From Chloroflexota bacterium (GTDB taxonomy: Bacteria > Chloroflexota > Dehalococcoidia > Lucifugimonadales > GCA-002723415), in assembly GCA_002721445.1 (NCBI GenBank), contig PBKN01000005.1, positions 62,001 to 126,000 of the forward strand: DNA of 64,000 nt, written 5' to 3'. Under the pieces are notes generated by a model, which saw only the letters and a list, made by a program, of their open reading frames with translations, had not been told where the DNA came from and searched no databases. Both the position numbers and the translations under genes were made by a program. Numbering within the stretch: the first letter of the stretch is position 1; each line of letters begins with the position of its first letter. Positions 1 to 9,042 of this stretch are shown here, in pieces.

Positions 1-1372
1 TAAATGCAGTACTATCAGCAACACTATAACTAGTCACCCAAGAAGAACCTGAAGCGAATATCACTCTAAATCCATTAGTAATTGCTTGGAATGAAGGTGA
101 AGTTGAAGTTATATCAGTTCCATTAATATTAATTGATATATCAGTTGACACATTTGTTGAACTAATACCTGAACCTGTGTCAGTCACATCAAATTGAACT
201 GTTGGATTAACAACGTTCTGAGTTGACCCATCAGCAGGTGAAATATTAGAAATTGTAGGAACAACAGCATCAACAGTTACAGTATCAGTATCTATAGCAG
301 TACCTGAAGAATTCAAATAAGTTATAGTTACAGTGTCTCCATCTTGAACCCAGATACCATCACTATTAGTACCCTGTGCAGATGCATTTGATGACAATTG
401 TAAATCTCCACGATACAAATCTGAAGTTGCACTACTTACTGAAGACTGATAGTAAACAGTAGTAGTCGCTGTAGTTGTTTGCGCAGTAGCAAAGGTAATA
501 GCACCAGTACTTGGGTTAACACTAGCTATACTAGAAGAAGCTAAAGTTATATCAGCATTATTGTATTCAATAACTACTGTTACATCTCCTCCATCAACAG
601 TTCCATTACCATCTCTATCAACAATTGTTCCTCTACCATCAACATTATCAAGACTTGTAATAAGACCAGAACCAGTTATTGCGTTTCCTGTTGAAGTCGC
701 ATGGATCCTATAAGTTCCATCAAGTCCTTCACCCATAGCACCTGGACCAAAGTCTTCATTAATAGTTATGTACTCACCAGAAGGATCAGAAGTACTTGTA
801 ACCTTCGCTCTCCTTAGGCTTGTACTTGTTCCATAATAAAGGTCTTGTATATGGTAAGTGAACGTAGCTGTAGTTGTTGTATAACCAGCATATGCAGCAC
901 CTAGTGTAAACTGACCATCAGTATCAAAACCAGTTACCAACTTAGTAACTCCACCAACTTTCACAGTAGGTGCAGCTGTCAAAGGAGTCTTAGTTGCATT
1001 AGATGCATTATAATGTGTAGCAGTAATATAATGCTGAGAAGAAGTTACTACCTCTTGCCCAGTTTCAGTAGCTGCTAAACCACCAGTTCCTATATTCCAA
1101 GATGCACCAACTGCGGCTGGACCATTCTTTCTAGCAGTTGGATACCATCTGGCTACACCAGTCTTAGTTGTTTCTAGGTCTGAATCATTAACCCAGAAAA
1201 CACCAACGGTATCAGGCTTAACATGAGTTACAGCCTCACCATCTTGGTTTGTCCATTCAGCGGTATTATCCGCAACGGAAACCGTAGCAGCAGCAGCAGG
1301 AAGGATACCGAATGCTCCAACCAGCAAGCTCATCACGGTTATTATGCTTAAAATTTTTAATTTGTTCTTCAC
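1..1372 (-). CDS. Large secreted surface protein, 5' part (S-layer/Ig-like, EF-hand loop); partial
   Basis: The frame is open from a GTG at 1372 to the left window edge (457 codons visible), so the C-terminus is missing. A strong AAGGGGG ribosome binding site lies 6 nt upstream of the GTG. The N-terminus is a clear signal peptide: basic MKNKLK, a hydrophobic core, then a run of Ala near residues 26-30. The mature part is rich in Thr, Ser, Gly and Val, with almost no Cys. Residues 252-263 (positions 584-619) read D-x-D-x-N-x-x-x-D-x-x-D, a calcium-binding EF-hand/dockerin-like loop. Near the left edge is a bacterial Ig-like segment (PTISNISPADGST, then VTDTGSGI). Its base composition is visibly more GC-rich than its neighbours, as in a highly expressed gene. 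An S-layer or adhesive surface role is inferred; no SLH domain is visible in this part. Confidence 0.75.
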   Translation of the reverse strand, partial: MKNKLKILSIITVMSLLVGAFGILPAAAATVSVADNTAEWTNQDGEAVTHVKPDTVGVFWVNDSDLETTKTGVARWYPTARKNGPAAVGASWNIGTGGLAATETGQEVVTSSQHYITATHYNASNATKTPLTAAPTVKVGGVTKLVTGFDTDGQFTLGAAYAGYTTTTATFTYHIQDLYYGTSTSLRRAKVTSTSDPSGEYITINEDFGPGAMGEGLDGTYRIHATSTGNAITGSGLITSLDNVDGRGTIVDRDGNGTVDGGDVTVVIEYNNADITLASSSIASVNPSTGAITFATAQTTTATTTVYYQSSVSSATSDLYRGDLQLSSNASAQGTNSDGIWVQDGDTVTITYLNSSGTAIDTDTVTVDAVVPTISNISPADGSTQNVVNPTVQFDVTDTGSGISSTNVSTDISININGTDITSTSPSFQAITNGFRVIFASGSSWVTSYSVADSTAF

Positions 1373-1441
1373 TATTTACCCCCTTAGGTTTTTAGCGTTT
1401 TTTTGGCTATTCCAAAAATTTTTTTATATTTTCAACAACAT

Positions 1442-1468
1442 AAAGCCCCCCCTTTTTCTGGGGACTTT
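1442..1468 (-). other. Leader hairpin upstream of the surface-protein gene
   Basis: In minus-strand RNA, AAAGUCCCC (1468-1460) pairs with GGGGGCUUU (1450-1442) as a continuous 9-bp stem around a 9-nt loop. One pair is G-U, so the stem is complete only in the minus-strand transcript. It lies between the promoter at 1498-1526 and the GTG at 1372. No U-run follows, so an mRNA-stabilising or regulatory leader structure is more likely than a terminator. It could still serve as a rho gene 3' end. Confidence 0.45.
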
Positions 1469-1497
1469 TAAAGCTAATTTCTTTTATGCAAGTTAAA

Positions 1498-1526
1498 TTT
1501 TTACACTAGACTAGATTCTTTGTCAA
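1498..1526 (-). promoter_or_regulatory. Sigma70-type promoter of the surface-protein gene
   Basis: On the minus strand there is a perfect -35 TTGACA (1526-1521), a 17-nt spacer and a -10 TAAAAA (1503-1498) preceded by GTG. The predicted start near 1490 gives a leader of about 118 nt before the GTG at 1372. The near-consensus -35 and optimal spacing fit a strongly expressed surface protein, independent of read-through from rho. Confidence 0.6.
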
Positions 1527-1662
1527 GACTTTATTTGAATGTTTTCTGTGTCATTACAGGCACTCTCCCAAAAAGTAATGCGTTCATTTTTTGAACAATT
1601 AGCTTAGAGATTTTATTTTCTTTAATAATAACAATATTTTCCATCATATTAAGTTAATATAA

Positions 1663-2925
1663 TCATTTAGAACGAGTAAGATTTTTCAAAAAATCTTCGT
1701 TCGTTTTGGTCTTCTTGATCTGCTCTAATACTTTCTCAGTTGCCTCAGTCCCTTTTATTGAATCGGAACTAATCATGCTAACCATTCGTCTTAATAGCCA
1801 AATCTGCCTTAGTTGATCCTCTGGAATTAATAATTCTTCTCGCCTAGTTCCACTTCTTGAAATATCAATTGCAGGGAACACTCTTGCTTCAGACAAATTT
1901 CTATCTAAATGAACTTCCATATTGCCAGTACCTTTAAATTCTTCATATATAACATCATCCATTCTGCTACCAGTCTCTACAAGGCATGCAGCCAATACTG
2001 TTAAGCTTCCACCTTCTTCGGTGTTCCTAGCAGCTCCAAAAAATTTTTTTGGAGGATAAAGTGCTATTGGATCGATACCCCCAGACAAAGTCCTTCCACT
2101 ATTGGGTACAGCTAAATTATAAGCTCGCGTTAATCGAGTAATACTATCTAAAAGAATAACTACCGATTTACCTACTTCGACCATTCGCTTTGCTCTTTCA
2201 AGAACCATCTCTGCAACTCTACAATGATCCTCTACAGGCTCATCAAATGTAGAACTATATACTTCACCCTTAATAGATCGAGTCATATCAGTAACTTCCT
2301 CTGGCCTTTCACCAATAAGTGCCACTAAAATAGTTACATCTGGGGCATTTGCAGAAATCCCTTCAGCTATATTCTTCAATAAAGTTGTTTTACCAGCTTT
2401 TGGAGGTGCTACAATTAAACCTCTTTGGCCTCTTCCCACAGGTGATAGCATATCCATTAATCTAGTAGAATAGTTTTTAGAATTAGTCTCTAATAAAATT
2501 TGTTCAACAGGGAAAATAGGAGTCAATGATTCAAACTTTGGGCGACTCCGAGCTTTCTCAGGGTCTATACCATTAACAGATTCTGCTCTCAATAAGCCAA
2601 AATATCTTTCTCCGTCCTTAGGAGGTCTTATATGGCCAGAAACTACGTCCCCAGGCCTTAAACCTATTCTACGTATTTGTGATTGCGAAACATAAACATC
2701 GCCACTGTGGCTACCAGTGTTTCGTCTTAAAAATCCGTAACCATCATTTAATATAGACAATACTCCAGAAGCAAAAACTTTCCCATCATTAGATAAATGC
2801 GATTTTATTACTTTAGTTAATAAATCTTGCTTCTTTAATTCTGCAGATGGTAAATCTATTTCCATCTCAGAGGCCAAGCTAATTAACTCTTCACTTGTTT
2901 TATTTTGTAATTCTGTTAAATCCAT
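1663..2925 (-). CDS. rho: Transcription termination factor Rho
   Basis: This 420-residue protein matches the usual size and domain order of Rho, the hexameric RNA-dependent ATPase that ends transcription. An N-terminal Rho_N helical domain spans about residues 1-45. It is followed by a cold-shock-like RNA-binding domain (about 48-120, with GYGFLRR) and a RecA-like ATPase domain. The Walker A motif is APPKAGKTT, the Walker B region is [10 protein letters not shown], and the Q/R-loop regions [10 protein letters not shown] and [17 protein letters not shown] are intact. The ATG start is well placed. It lies downstream of pyrG on the same strand, separated by 280 nt with a strong hairpin. Identification is secure from sequence motifs alone. 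Confidence 0.97.
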   Translation of the reverse strand: MDLTELQNKTSEELISLASEMEIDLPSAELKKQDLLTKVIKSHLSNDGKVFASGVLSILNDGYGFLRRNTGSHSGDVYVSQSQIRRIGLRPGDVVSGHIRPPKDGERYFGLLRAESVNGIDPEKARSRPKFESLTPIFPVEQILLETNSKNYSTRLMDMLSPVGRGQRGLIVAPPKAGKTTLLKNIAEGISANAPDVTILVALIGERPEEVTDMTRSIKGEVYSSTFDEPVEDHCRVAEMVLERAKRMVEVGKSVVILLDSITRLTRAYNLAVPNSGRTLSGGIDPIALYPPKKFFGAARNTEEGGSLTVLAACLVETGSRMDDVIYEEFKGTGNMEVHLDRNLSEARVFPAIDISRSGTRREELLIPEDQLRQIWLLRRMVSMISSDSIKGTEATEKVLEQIKKTKTNEDFLKNLTRSK

Positions 2926-3146
2926 CTCCGCTCCATAAATTTAGATTTAAATTCCCGAAATTTGATATTTTTAAAGATATCAGCATTTCTGGAATTCAAT
3001 TTATTTCTATATAAAAAATAAATATATAATTCCCAAATAAATTAATTTGGGATATCAACAAATATAAATAGTATCTATGATGTAAAAAAGGGCTTTATAT
3101 CTAAACATCGAAAATTGTTGATAAATAAACGTTACCATGAATAATG

Positions 3147-3176
3147 TAAATAGTCTAGTCCAAAGTAGACTATTTA
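3147..3176 (-). terminator. Inverted repeat between pyrG and rho, possible terminator
   Basis: TAAATAGTCTA (3147-3157) and TAGACTATTTA (3166-3176) are perfect 11-nt inverted arms around an 8-nt loop, 30 nt past the pyrG stop. No U-run follows on the minus strand, so intrinsic termination is uncertain. It could equally be an operator or a 3' end stabiliser ahead of rho. The rest of the 280-nt gap is AT-rich and shows nothing else. Confidence 0.4.
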
Positions 3177-3205
3177 TATCTAAATTATTGAGTAAGCATA
3201 TTAAA

Positions 3206-4819
3206 CTATTCTATATTCTTTGAAACTTCACTGCTAAATTTGATAAATTCACTAAATAGTGGATGAGGTTCATCTGGCCTAGATAAAAACTCAGGATGAA
3301 ATTGTACTCCAACCATAAAGGGATGAGATTCCAATTCCATAATCTCAACTAAATTTCCGTCAGGAGATAAGCCTGTAGCCTTTAAGCCGATATCATCTAA
3401 TTCTTTACGATATTCATTATTAAATTCGAACCTATGCCTATGACGTTCTTGAACTAAATCAACCGAACCATATGCTCTATGAGAAATGCTATTTTCAACA
3501 ATCTCGCAAGGGTAAATTCCTAATCTCATTGTACCACCAAGATTCTCAACATCTTTTTGATTATGCATTAAAGAAATCACAGGGTCAGGTGTCTCTGTAC
3601 TGAATTCTAAAGAATTCGCCATTTCTCTACCGAGTATAGATCGTGCGACAGAAATAACCATAACCTGCATTCCTAAACATAACCCCAAATATGGAATATT
3701 ATTTTCAATTGAATATCTTACAGTATCTATCATACCTTCAACACCTCTAGGACCGAAACCGCCCGGCACTACTATACCTGAAACAGATGATAAATATCTA
3801 TCAGTACCATTCTTTTCAATATCTTCAGAGTTTATCCATACTAATTCTACATTTCGATTATAAAAAATGCCTGCATGTATTAAAGCTTCCTTTACAGAAA
3901 TATATGAATCTGTAAGATCAACATATTTTCCTACTACGGCAATTTTAATATTAGGTTTAGGTTTTTTAATTAAATCAACCATTTTATTCCAATCATGCAT
4001 ATCAGTCTCATTAGCCTGTATTTGCATATGGTTGAAAATTAAGTCCCCTAAGCCTTGTTTTTCAAGTATAGATGGAACTTCATATACGCTTTCTACAGTT
4101 TGCAAGGTAAGTATTCCTTTAATTGGAACATCACAATGTATTGTAATTTTATCTTTTATTGATTCAGACACTTTTTGATCGCTACGACAAATAATTGCAT
4201 CAGGTAAGATACCTATGCTTCTAAGCTCTCGTACACTATGTTGTGTAGGTTTAGTTTTCAATTCGTTGGTTGTCGTTACATAGGGCAGATAAGTTAAATG
4301 AACATAAAATACATTAGATGAGCCAACTTCATTTCTCATTTGTCGAATAGCCTCTAAAAAAGGTAGGCCCTCTATATCTCCAACTGTACCCCCAACTTCT
4401 ACCACAATCACATCAGCTTGGCTCTTTTCCGACAGGTAAAACATATGTGATTTAATAGCATCAGTCACATGAGGAACAACTTGTATAGTACCTCCTAAAA
4501 ATTCTCCCTTTCTTTCTTTTGCAATCACATCTGAATATATTTTTCCGGCAGTTAAATTTGAAGCACCAGTCAAAGACATACCTATAAAACGTTCATAATG
4601 TCCTAAGTCTAGATCAGTTTCACTTCCATCTCCAGTAACAAATACTTCTCCATGTTGATAAGGCGACATTGTTCCTGGGTCAACATTAAGATAAGGATCT
4701 AATTTTAAAACTGATACTGATATTCCACGGCTTTTTAAGATTCTTGCTATGGATGCTACTGCAATGCCTTTACCTAGTGAGCTCACAACTCCGCCAGTAA
4801 CAAAAATAAATTTAGACAT
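3206..4819 (-). CDS. pyrG: CTP synthase
   Basis: The 537-residue protein has the normal PyrG length and both domains. The N-terminal synthetase domain begins MSKFIFVTGGVVSSLGKGI, the P-loop that binds ATP, followed by KLDPYLNVDPGTMSPYQHGEVF for UTP/Mg binding. The C-terminal class I glutamine amidotransferase domain starts near residue 290. It has the nucleophile-elbow motif GLCLGMQ (catalytic Cys) and the His-Glu pair in GVQFHPEF. It makes CTP from UTP, ATP and glutamine in the cytosol. It sits on the minus strand after a short-chain dehydrogenase gene (110-nt gap) and before rho. The ATG start is unambiguous. No missing catalytic residue was seen. Confidence 0.97.
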   Translation of the reverse strand: MSKFIFVTGGVVSSLGKGIAVASIARILKSRGISVSVLKLDPYLNVDPGTMSPYQHGEVFVTGDGSETDLDLGHYERFIGMSLTGASNLTAGKIYSDVIAKERKGEFLGGTIQVVPHVTDAIKSHMFYLSEKSQADVIVVEVGGTVGDIEGLPFLEAIRQMRNEVGSSNVFYVHLTYLPYVTTTNELKTKPTQHSVRELRSIGILPDAIICRSDQKVSESIKDKITIHCDVPIKGILTLQTVESVYEVPSILEKQGLGDLIFNHMQIQANETDMHDWNKMVDLIKKPKPNIKIAVVGKYVDLTDSYISVKEALIHAGIFYNRNVELVWINSEDIEKNGTDRYLSSVSGIVVPGGFGPRGVEGMIDTVRYSIENNIPYLGLCLGMQVMVISVARSILGREMANSLEFSTETPDPVISLMHNQKDVENLGGTMRLGIYPCEIVENSISHRAYGSVDLVQERHRHRFEFNNEYRKELDDIGLKATGLSPDGNLVEIMELESHPFMVGVQFHPEFLSRPDEPHPLFSEFIKFSSEVSKNIE

Positions 4820-4929
4820 ACAGTTTAACCACCAATAATATTCGAATAAAATATATAATTCATATCAGGCGAGTATATTGTTTATATCATTCGATTGTCA
4901 ACCAAAATTTTAATGAAATAAAAGTAATG

Positions 4930-5751
4930 TTAATCTTTATTCAAGCCGCCATCTATATACAGATGAGTTTGGCTTAAACCTCCATCAATATATACCGTCT
5001 CACCAGTAATATAATTAGAAGCATCAGAAAGTAAATATAATGCTAAATATCCAACTTCGCTTAAAGACCCTACTCTTTTTAAAGGAATTTGCATTGAAGC
5101 ATTTTTTGTATACTCTTGAACTTGGATATTATTAGAAAAACTTGGATCGGGAAATGAACCTGGAGCTATACAATTAACATTAATATTATATTGAGCCCAT
5201 TCTAATGCTAAAGTTTGAGTCAATTGAACTAACCCTGCCTTAGATACTGAATAAGCTAGCGCATTTGGAACACCTTTTCTTGCTGCTACTCCACTAATAT
5301 TAATTATTTTTCCTTTTTGTTGCTTTAAAAATTGTGAACTAATAGCACGGCATCCTAGAAATGCTTGAGTCAAATTTAAATCTAAAATATACTTCCATTC
5401 TTCATCTGACATTAAAGTATCTATTCCATTATCATTTGAAATCAATGGTTTTTTTATAAAATCTCCTAAATTGTTTACCAATCCATCAATTTTATCCCAT
5501 TTTTTCAAAGCATAATTTATTGTTTTCTCCCAATCCTTGGGAGATGTTGCATCAGCAACTATAGTTTCTATACTAAAACCTCTTCTGTCCATTTCCTCAC
5601 TAAATTTTTCCAGATAAGTACTAGTAATTGCTGTAGCTAATACATTAGCACCAGAAGATGCAAGAACTTCTACAATGCCCTTACCTATTCCTCTAGCAGA
5701 AGCTGAAACGATAAAATTTTTTCCTTTAACCTCATATTCCTTGGGTAACAT
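4930..5751 (-). CDS. Short-chain dehydrogenase/reductase (SDR)
   Basis: This is a 273-residue classical SDR. The Rossmann cofactor loop reads SASARGIGKGI. The NxxG-type turn appears as NNLGD (the usual NNAG), the catalytic Ser lies in NISGVAARKG, and the YxxxK pair is in AYSVSKAG. The C-terminal segment ASNYITGETVYIDGG is typical of FabG-like reductases. The acidic or neutral residue after beta2 does not settle NAD versus NADP. Substrate is unknown; a role in acyl or polyol metabolism is only a guess. It is followed by pyrG and preceded by a PHP-domain gene 29 nt upstream, all on the minus strand, so co-transcription is likely. Confidence 0.85.
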   Translation of the reverse strand: MLPKEYEVKGKNFIVSASARGIGKGIVEVLASSGANVLATAITSTYLEKFSEEMDRRGFSIETIVADATSPKDWEKTINYALKKWDKIDGLVNNLGDFIKKPLISNDNGIDTLMSDEEWKYILDLNLTQAFLGCRAISSQFLKQQKGKIINISGVAARKGVPNALAYSVSKAGLVQLTQTLALEWAQYNINVNCIAPGSFPDPSFSNNIQVQEYTKNASMQIPLKRVGSLSEVGYLALYLLSDASNYITGETVYIDGGLSQTHLYIDGGLNKD

Positions 5752-5780
5752 AAAAACTCCTAATATCTAAATATTATCAA

Positions 5781-6434
5781 TCAGTTAAAAAACTTTTTCT
5801 TAATTTTAGTCAAGGTTGTTGCAACATGAATAAATGGAGTAACCTTATTTGTAAATAATAATCTAGAATTTAAAGAATTTAAAAACCCTTGAGCACTACC
5901 ATCAAATTCAGGCATTTCCATGTATGTTCTTCCTACTTCATAAGCAGTATGAGAGTCGCTTACTGCAGATGTCAAAATATTATTCTGCTTAGCTAATTTA
6001 TCAGCTTTTTTATTTGACGAATCAAAAGTATTTCTAGCATTAAATCCTTCTATTATATCTACATAAGGCAAAATTTCATAAAGCGCATCTAATTTAATTA
6101 CTGAAGACCTAAATACATCAAAAGGATGCGGAATAGAAACTAACCCTCCTTGAGATTTAATATTCTTAACTGTATCTAGAGCATTAAATCCAGGAAGTAT
6201 CCTCTCTTTTAAAAACAATCCAGTAACTTCACCTTGAGATGTATTGATTTCTTCGCCAATAATAACTTTAAAAGGAGCAATAGATTTAAACAATAATGCC
6301 CCTTCAATAGTATTATGGTCAGTTATAGCAATGCAATTTAAACCAGTCTTCAAACATTTCAATTGTAAGGCATCAAGAGACATTTCTGAATCTTTCGAAA
6401 AACAAGTATGTATGTGTGTATCAACTTTAAGCAT
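5781..6434 (-). CDS. PHP-domain metal-dependent phosphoesterase
   Basis: The 217-residue protein has the PHP signature: DTHIHTCFSKDS near the N-terminus, ITDHNTIEG (residues about 37-45), an acidic GEEINTSQGEVTG segment, SIPHPFD, and a final SDSH. These His/Asp residues normally bind two or three metal ions and hydrolyse phosphate esters. The length matches stand-alone PHP proteins, much shorter than DNA polymerase PHP modules. It lies 33 nt downstream of xseB. Specificity (nucleotide, RNA or histidinol phosphate) cannot be read from the sequence. It is one of three PHP proteins in this window; the others are at 22396 and 47600. Confidence 0.85.
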   Translation of the reverse strand: MLKVDTHIHTCFSKDSEMSLDALQLKCLKTGLNCIAITDHNTIEGALLFKSIAPFKVIIGEEINTSQGEVTGLFLKERILPGFNALDTVKNIKSQGGLVSIPHPFDVFRSSVIKLDALYEILPYVDIIEGFNARNTFDSSNKKADKLAKQNNILTSAVSDSHTAYEVGRTYMEMPEFDGSAQGFLNSLNSRLLFTNKVTPFIHVATTLTKIKKKFFN

Positions 6435-6467
6435 AATATTAGATATTCATATAAAATTTACTTTAAT

Positions 6468-6713
6468 TTATTGATCTGAAGAACTCATTTCATCACTATA
6501 TTTAGTCTGAATTTCAGTTATTTTAACTTCGGTTGATTTAAGAATATTAGTGCAAATTTGCGACAATTTCATTCCCTGTTCATACATATCAGTAGTTTCA
6601 TTTAATGTTAGCCCTCCATCTTCCAGTTTTTCAACTGTTTCTTCAAGCATTTTTAACGCTTGTTCAAAAGATAAATTATTAATTCCATTTATTTCATCAA
6701 ATTGTTTTTCCAA
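6468..6713 (-). CDS. xseB: Exodeoxyribonuclease VII small subunit
   Basis: This 81-residue acidic helical protein carries the XseB signature: LSFEQALKMLEETVEKLEDGGLTLNETTDMYEQGMKL. That matches the conserved family core of a long helical hairpin that decorates XseA. It lies 33 nt downstream of xseA, the usual gene order. The Lys/Glu-rich C-terminus is variable in the family. The complex degrades single-stranded DNA to acid-soluble oligonucleotides during repair. Confidence 0.92.
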   Translation of the reverse strand: MEKQFDEINGINNLSFEQALKMLEETVEKLEDGGLTLNETTDMYEQGMKLSQICTNILKSTEVKITEIQTKYSDEMSSSDQ

Positions 6714-6746
6714 AACAAGTCTCCTATTACAAAAATTTAATTAGTC

Positions 6747-7925
6747 TTATTCATTGATTTCATCTACAATGGCACTAAATTTGCCTTTTTTCAAAATTAT
6801 ATCTAAATTATTACCTACATTAATTTGCTTAATATCGCTTATAATTTTTTTTTCTGACCCTTGCACGATTGCATAACCTCTCTTTAGAGTATTATCTGGA
6901 CTTAGACTATATAATTTAGATTGTATTCCAGTCGACTTCTCATATAATACTTGGGTTTTATGCATGCAGTAAGTATCTAATAAATTAATCGACTCTCCTA
7001 ATCTAATTTTTAAAGAATCCACATCAGGTAAAACCCTTGAATACCTTAAATTTATATTGTTAATATTTTCATTTAATAAATAATTAGAATCAAAAACTAA
7101 TGTTTGTAATTTTTCATTAAGAATTGATAAATGATTATATATATCATCTATATTAGGCACTACAATTTCAGCTGCAGCAGAAGGAGTTGGGGCACGAACA
7201 TCTGCAACTAAATCTGAAATAGTAATATCCGTTTCATGTCCAACTGCACTAACAACAGGTATATTAGAGCGAAAAATAGAATATGCTACCTTTTCTTCAT
7301 TAAATGGCCACAAATCTTCTATTGAACCCCCTCCTCTAGCTAAAATAACTAAATCAATATCTGAGTATTCCTTAATATAATCAAAACTCTTTATAATTGA
7401 TTCAGCAGCTAAGTTACCCTGTACTATAGTTGGGAACAAAACGAGTTCTACAGGAGTATATCTTCTGGATATTACATTCTGAATATCTTGCCATACTGCA
7501 CCTGAAGGAGAGGTGATAATAGCTATTTTTGATGGGAATAAAGGTAAAGATCTTTTTCTTGATAATTCAAATAATCCTTCTTCAGATAATTTCAATTTCA
7601 ATTTTTCAAATTCAGCCTGTAAAGCACCTTCCCCTTCAGGCTGAATAATATCCGCAACTAATTGCAATTCACCTCTTGCTTGATATATAGAAAATTTGCC
7701 ATGAGCTAAAACTAAAACACCGTCTTCAAGAAATTCAGAACCTAAAGAATTTTTAAACATCACACATCTAACAGAAGTACTTTCATCTTTTAAAGTAAAA
7801 TATGAATGTCCTGAAAGAGGTCTTGCAAAATTCGAAACCTCTCCTTTAATCCATAAATCTAAGAAATCATCTTGAGATATATGTTTTTTTAGCTTTTCAA
7901 TAATTTGTGAAACAGAATAAATCAC
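6747..7925 (-). CDS. xseA: Exodeoxyribonuclease VII large subunit
   Basis: The 392-residue protein has an N-terminal OB-fold (residues about 1-100, with WIKGEVSNF and GHSYFTLKD). A catalytic domain follows with the family motifs ITSPSGAVWQDI, LVILARGGGSIEDLWPFNEE and VSAVGHETDITISDLVADVRAPTPSAAAE. These are the conserved signatures of XseA. It starts with GTG at 7925, four nt after the efp stop codon, which supports translational coupling. It is slightly shorter than the E. coli protein, mainly in the C-terminal helical region. Confidence 0.95.
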   Translation of the reverse strand: MIYSVSQIIEKLKKHISQDDFLDLWIKGEVSNFARPLSGHSYFTLKDESTSVRCVMFKNSLGSEFLEDGVLVLAHGKFSIYQARGELQLVADIIQPEGEGALQAEFEKLKLKLSEEGLFELSRKRSLPLFPSKIAIITSPSGAVWQDIQNVISRRYTPVELVLFPTIVQGNLAAESIIKSFDYIKEYSDIDLVILARGGGSIEDLWPFNEEKVAYSIFRSNIPVVSAVGHETDITISDLVADVRAPTPSAAAEIVVPNIDDIYNHLSILNEKLQTLVFDSNYLLNENINNINLRYSRVLPDVDSLKIRLGESINLLDTYCMHKTQVLYEKSTGIQSKLYSLSPDNTLKRGYAIVQGSEKKIISDIKQINVGNNLDIILKKGKFSAIVDEINE

Positions 7926-7929
7926 AAGT

Positions 7930-8490
7930 TCAAACTCTCGATAAATATTCCCCAGACCTGGTATCTATTTTTATAACATCACCTTTAACAATAAACAAAG
8001 GAACTTGCACCATTAGTCCAGTAATTAACTTTGCAGGTTTTGTGCCCCCTTGAGCTGTATCACCTTTAAACCCTGGTTCAGTTTCAACTATTTCAATATC
8101 TACACTTACTGGCAAATCAACAGAAATAGCCTCGCCTTCAAAAAATACTGCGTCTATCTCGATCTGCTCAATTAAATACGGAAGCTTATCTTCAATTTGT
8201 TCATTAGATAAAGAAAATTGGTCATAAGTTTCTATATCCATAAAATAATACAATAAATCATCTTTATATATATACTGAACTTTTCTACGTTCAACTTGAG
8301 CTAGTGAAAACTTAACATCACCTTGAAAAGTCTTATCAAGTATTTTCCCAGTACGTAAACTTCTAAATCTAATCTTCATTACAGGTGCCCTACCCTGCAT
8401 TTTACTATGCTCATATTCAACTACAGAATAAGGCTCCCCTTCTAATTCTATAGATGTGCCTCTTTTTAATTCTCCATAATTAATCGTCAT
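7930..8490 (-). CDS. efp: Translation elongation factor P
   Basis: The 186-residue protein has the three-domain EF-P layout: an N-terminal KOW-like domain, a central OB domain and a C-terminal OB domain ending in GDVIKIDTRSGEYLSRV. The loop that carries the modified residue reads EHSKMQGRAPVMKIRFR, so the modifiable position appears to be Lys in the SKMQG context rather than the usual PGKG. This resembles the loop of Chloroflexota EF-Ps. EF-P relieves ribosome stalling at polyproline stretches. It is placed between aroQ and xseA on the minus strand. Confidence 0.95.
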   Translation of the reverse strand: MTINYGELKRGTSIELEGEPYSVVEYEHSKMQGRAPVMKIRFRSLRTGKILDKTFQGDVKFSLAQVERRKVQYIYKDDLLYYFMDIETYDQFSLSNEQIEDKLPYLIEQIEIDAVFFEGEAISVDLPVSVDIEIVETEPGFKGDTAQGGTKPAKLITGLMVQVPLFIVKGDVIKIDTRSGEYLSRV

Positions 8491-8532
8491 AAATCCTACT
8501 TTAATAAATTTTAAATCTTATTTCTTATTAAT

Positions 8533-8970
8533 TCATTTGGTATCTATATAATATTTAAGAAAATTTAATGCGTAAATATAACCTTGCCATCCTAATCCCA
8601 CAATCTGCCCTACAGATATATCTGACACAACAGATCTATTTCTAAATTCCTCTCTGGAATGAATATTTGATAAATGAACCTCAATTATAGGTAACTTTGA
8701 ATCCAAAAGACCATCTCTCAATGATATTCCATAATGTGTTAAGGCGCCAGGATTTATTATAATACCATCACTATTTAAAGAATTAGATTGCAAAAAATCT
8801 ACAATATTTCCTTCATGATTCGATTGAAAAAACTCAATATTAATTTTAAGTTTTTCAGCTTCAGAATTTAGCTTATTCTCAATTTCATCTAATCCTAAAG
8901 AACCATACAAAGATCTATCTCTTTTACCTAATAAATTTAAATTAGGCCCATTAATAATTAATAATTTCAT
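8533..8970 (-). CDS. aroQ: 3-dehydroquinate dehydratase, type II
   Basis: At 145 residues this is the standard type II enzyme, which dehydrates 3-dehydroquinate in the shikimate pathway. The flexible lid with its catalytic Arg/Tyr is in NGPNLNLLGKRDRSLYGS. FFQSNHEG and IIINPGALTHYGISLRD supply substrate contacts, and IEVHLSNIHSREEFR holds the catalytic His. Further shikimate genes are not in the window. It lies 42 nt upstream of efp on the same strand. Confidence 0.96.
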   Translation of the reverse strand: MKLLIINGPNLNLLGKRDRSLYGSLGLDEIENKLNSEAEKLKINIEFFQSNHEGNIVDFLQSNSLNSDGIIINPGALTHYGISLRDGLLDSKLPIIEVHLSNIHSREEFRNRSVVSDISVGQIVGLGWQGYIYALNFLKYYIDTK

Positions 8971-9042
8971 ATCATATCCTTCGATAAATAAGTAAATATA
9001 ATAGAATTTTAAAATTCTATTAATAAAATACCATATTTCAAC

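Noticed and set aside
1442..1468. Intrinsic terminator for rho
   Set aside because: No U-run on the minus strand, and it lies downstream of the TTGACA promoter of the next gene, so a leader hairpin fits better.
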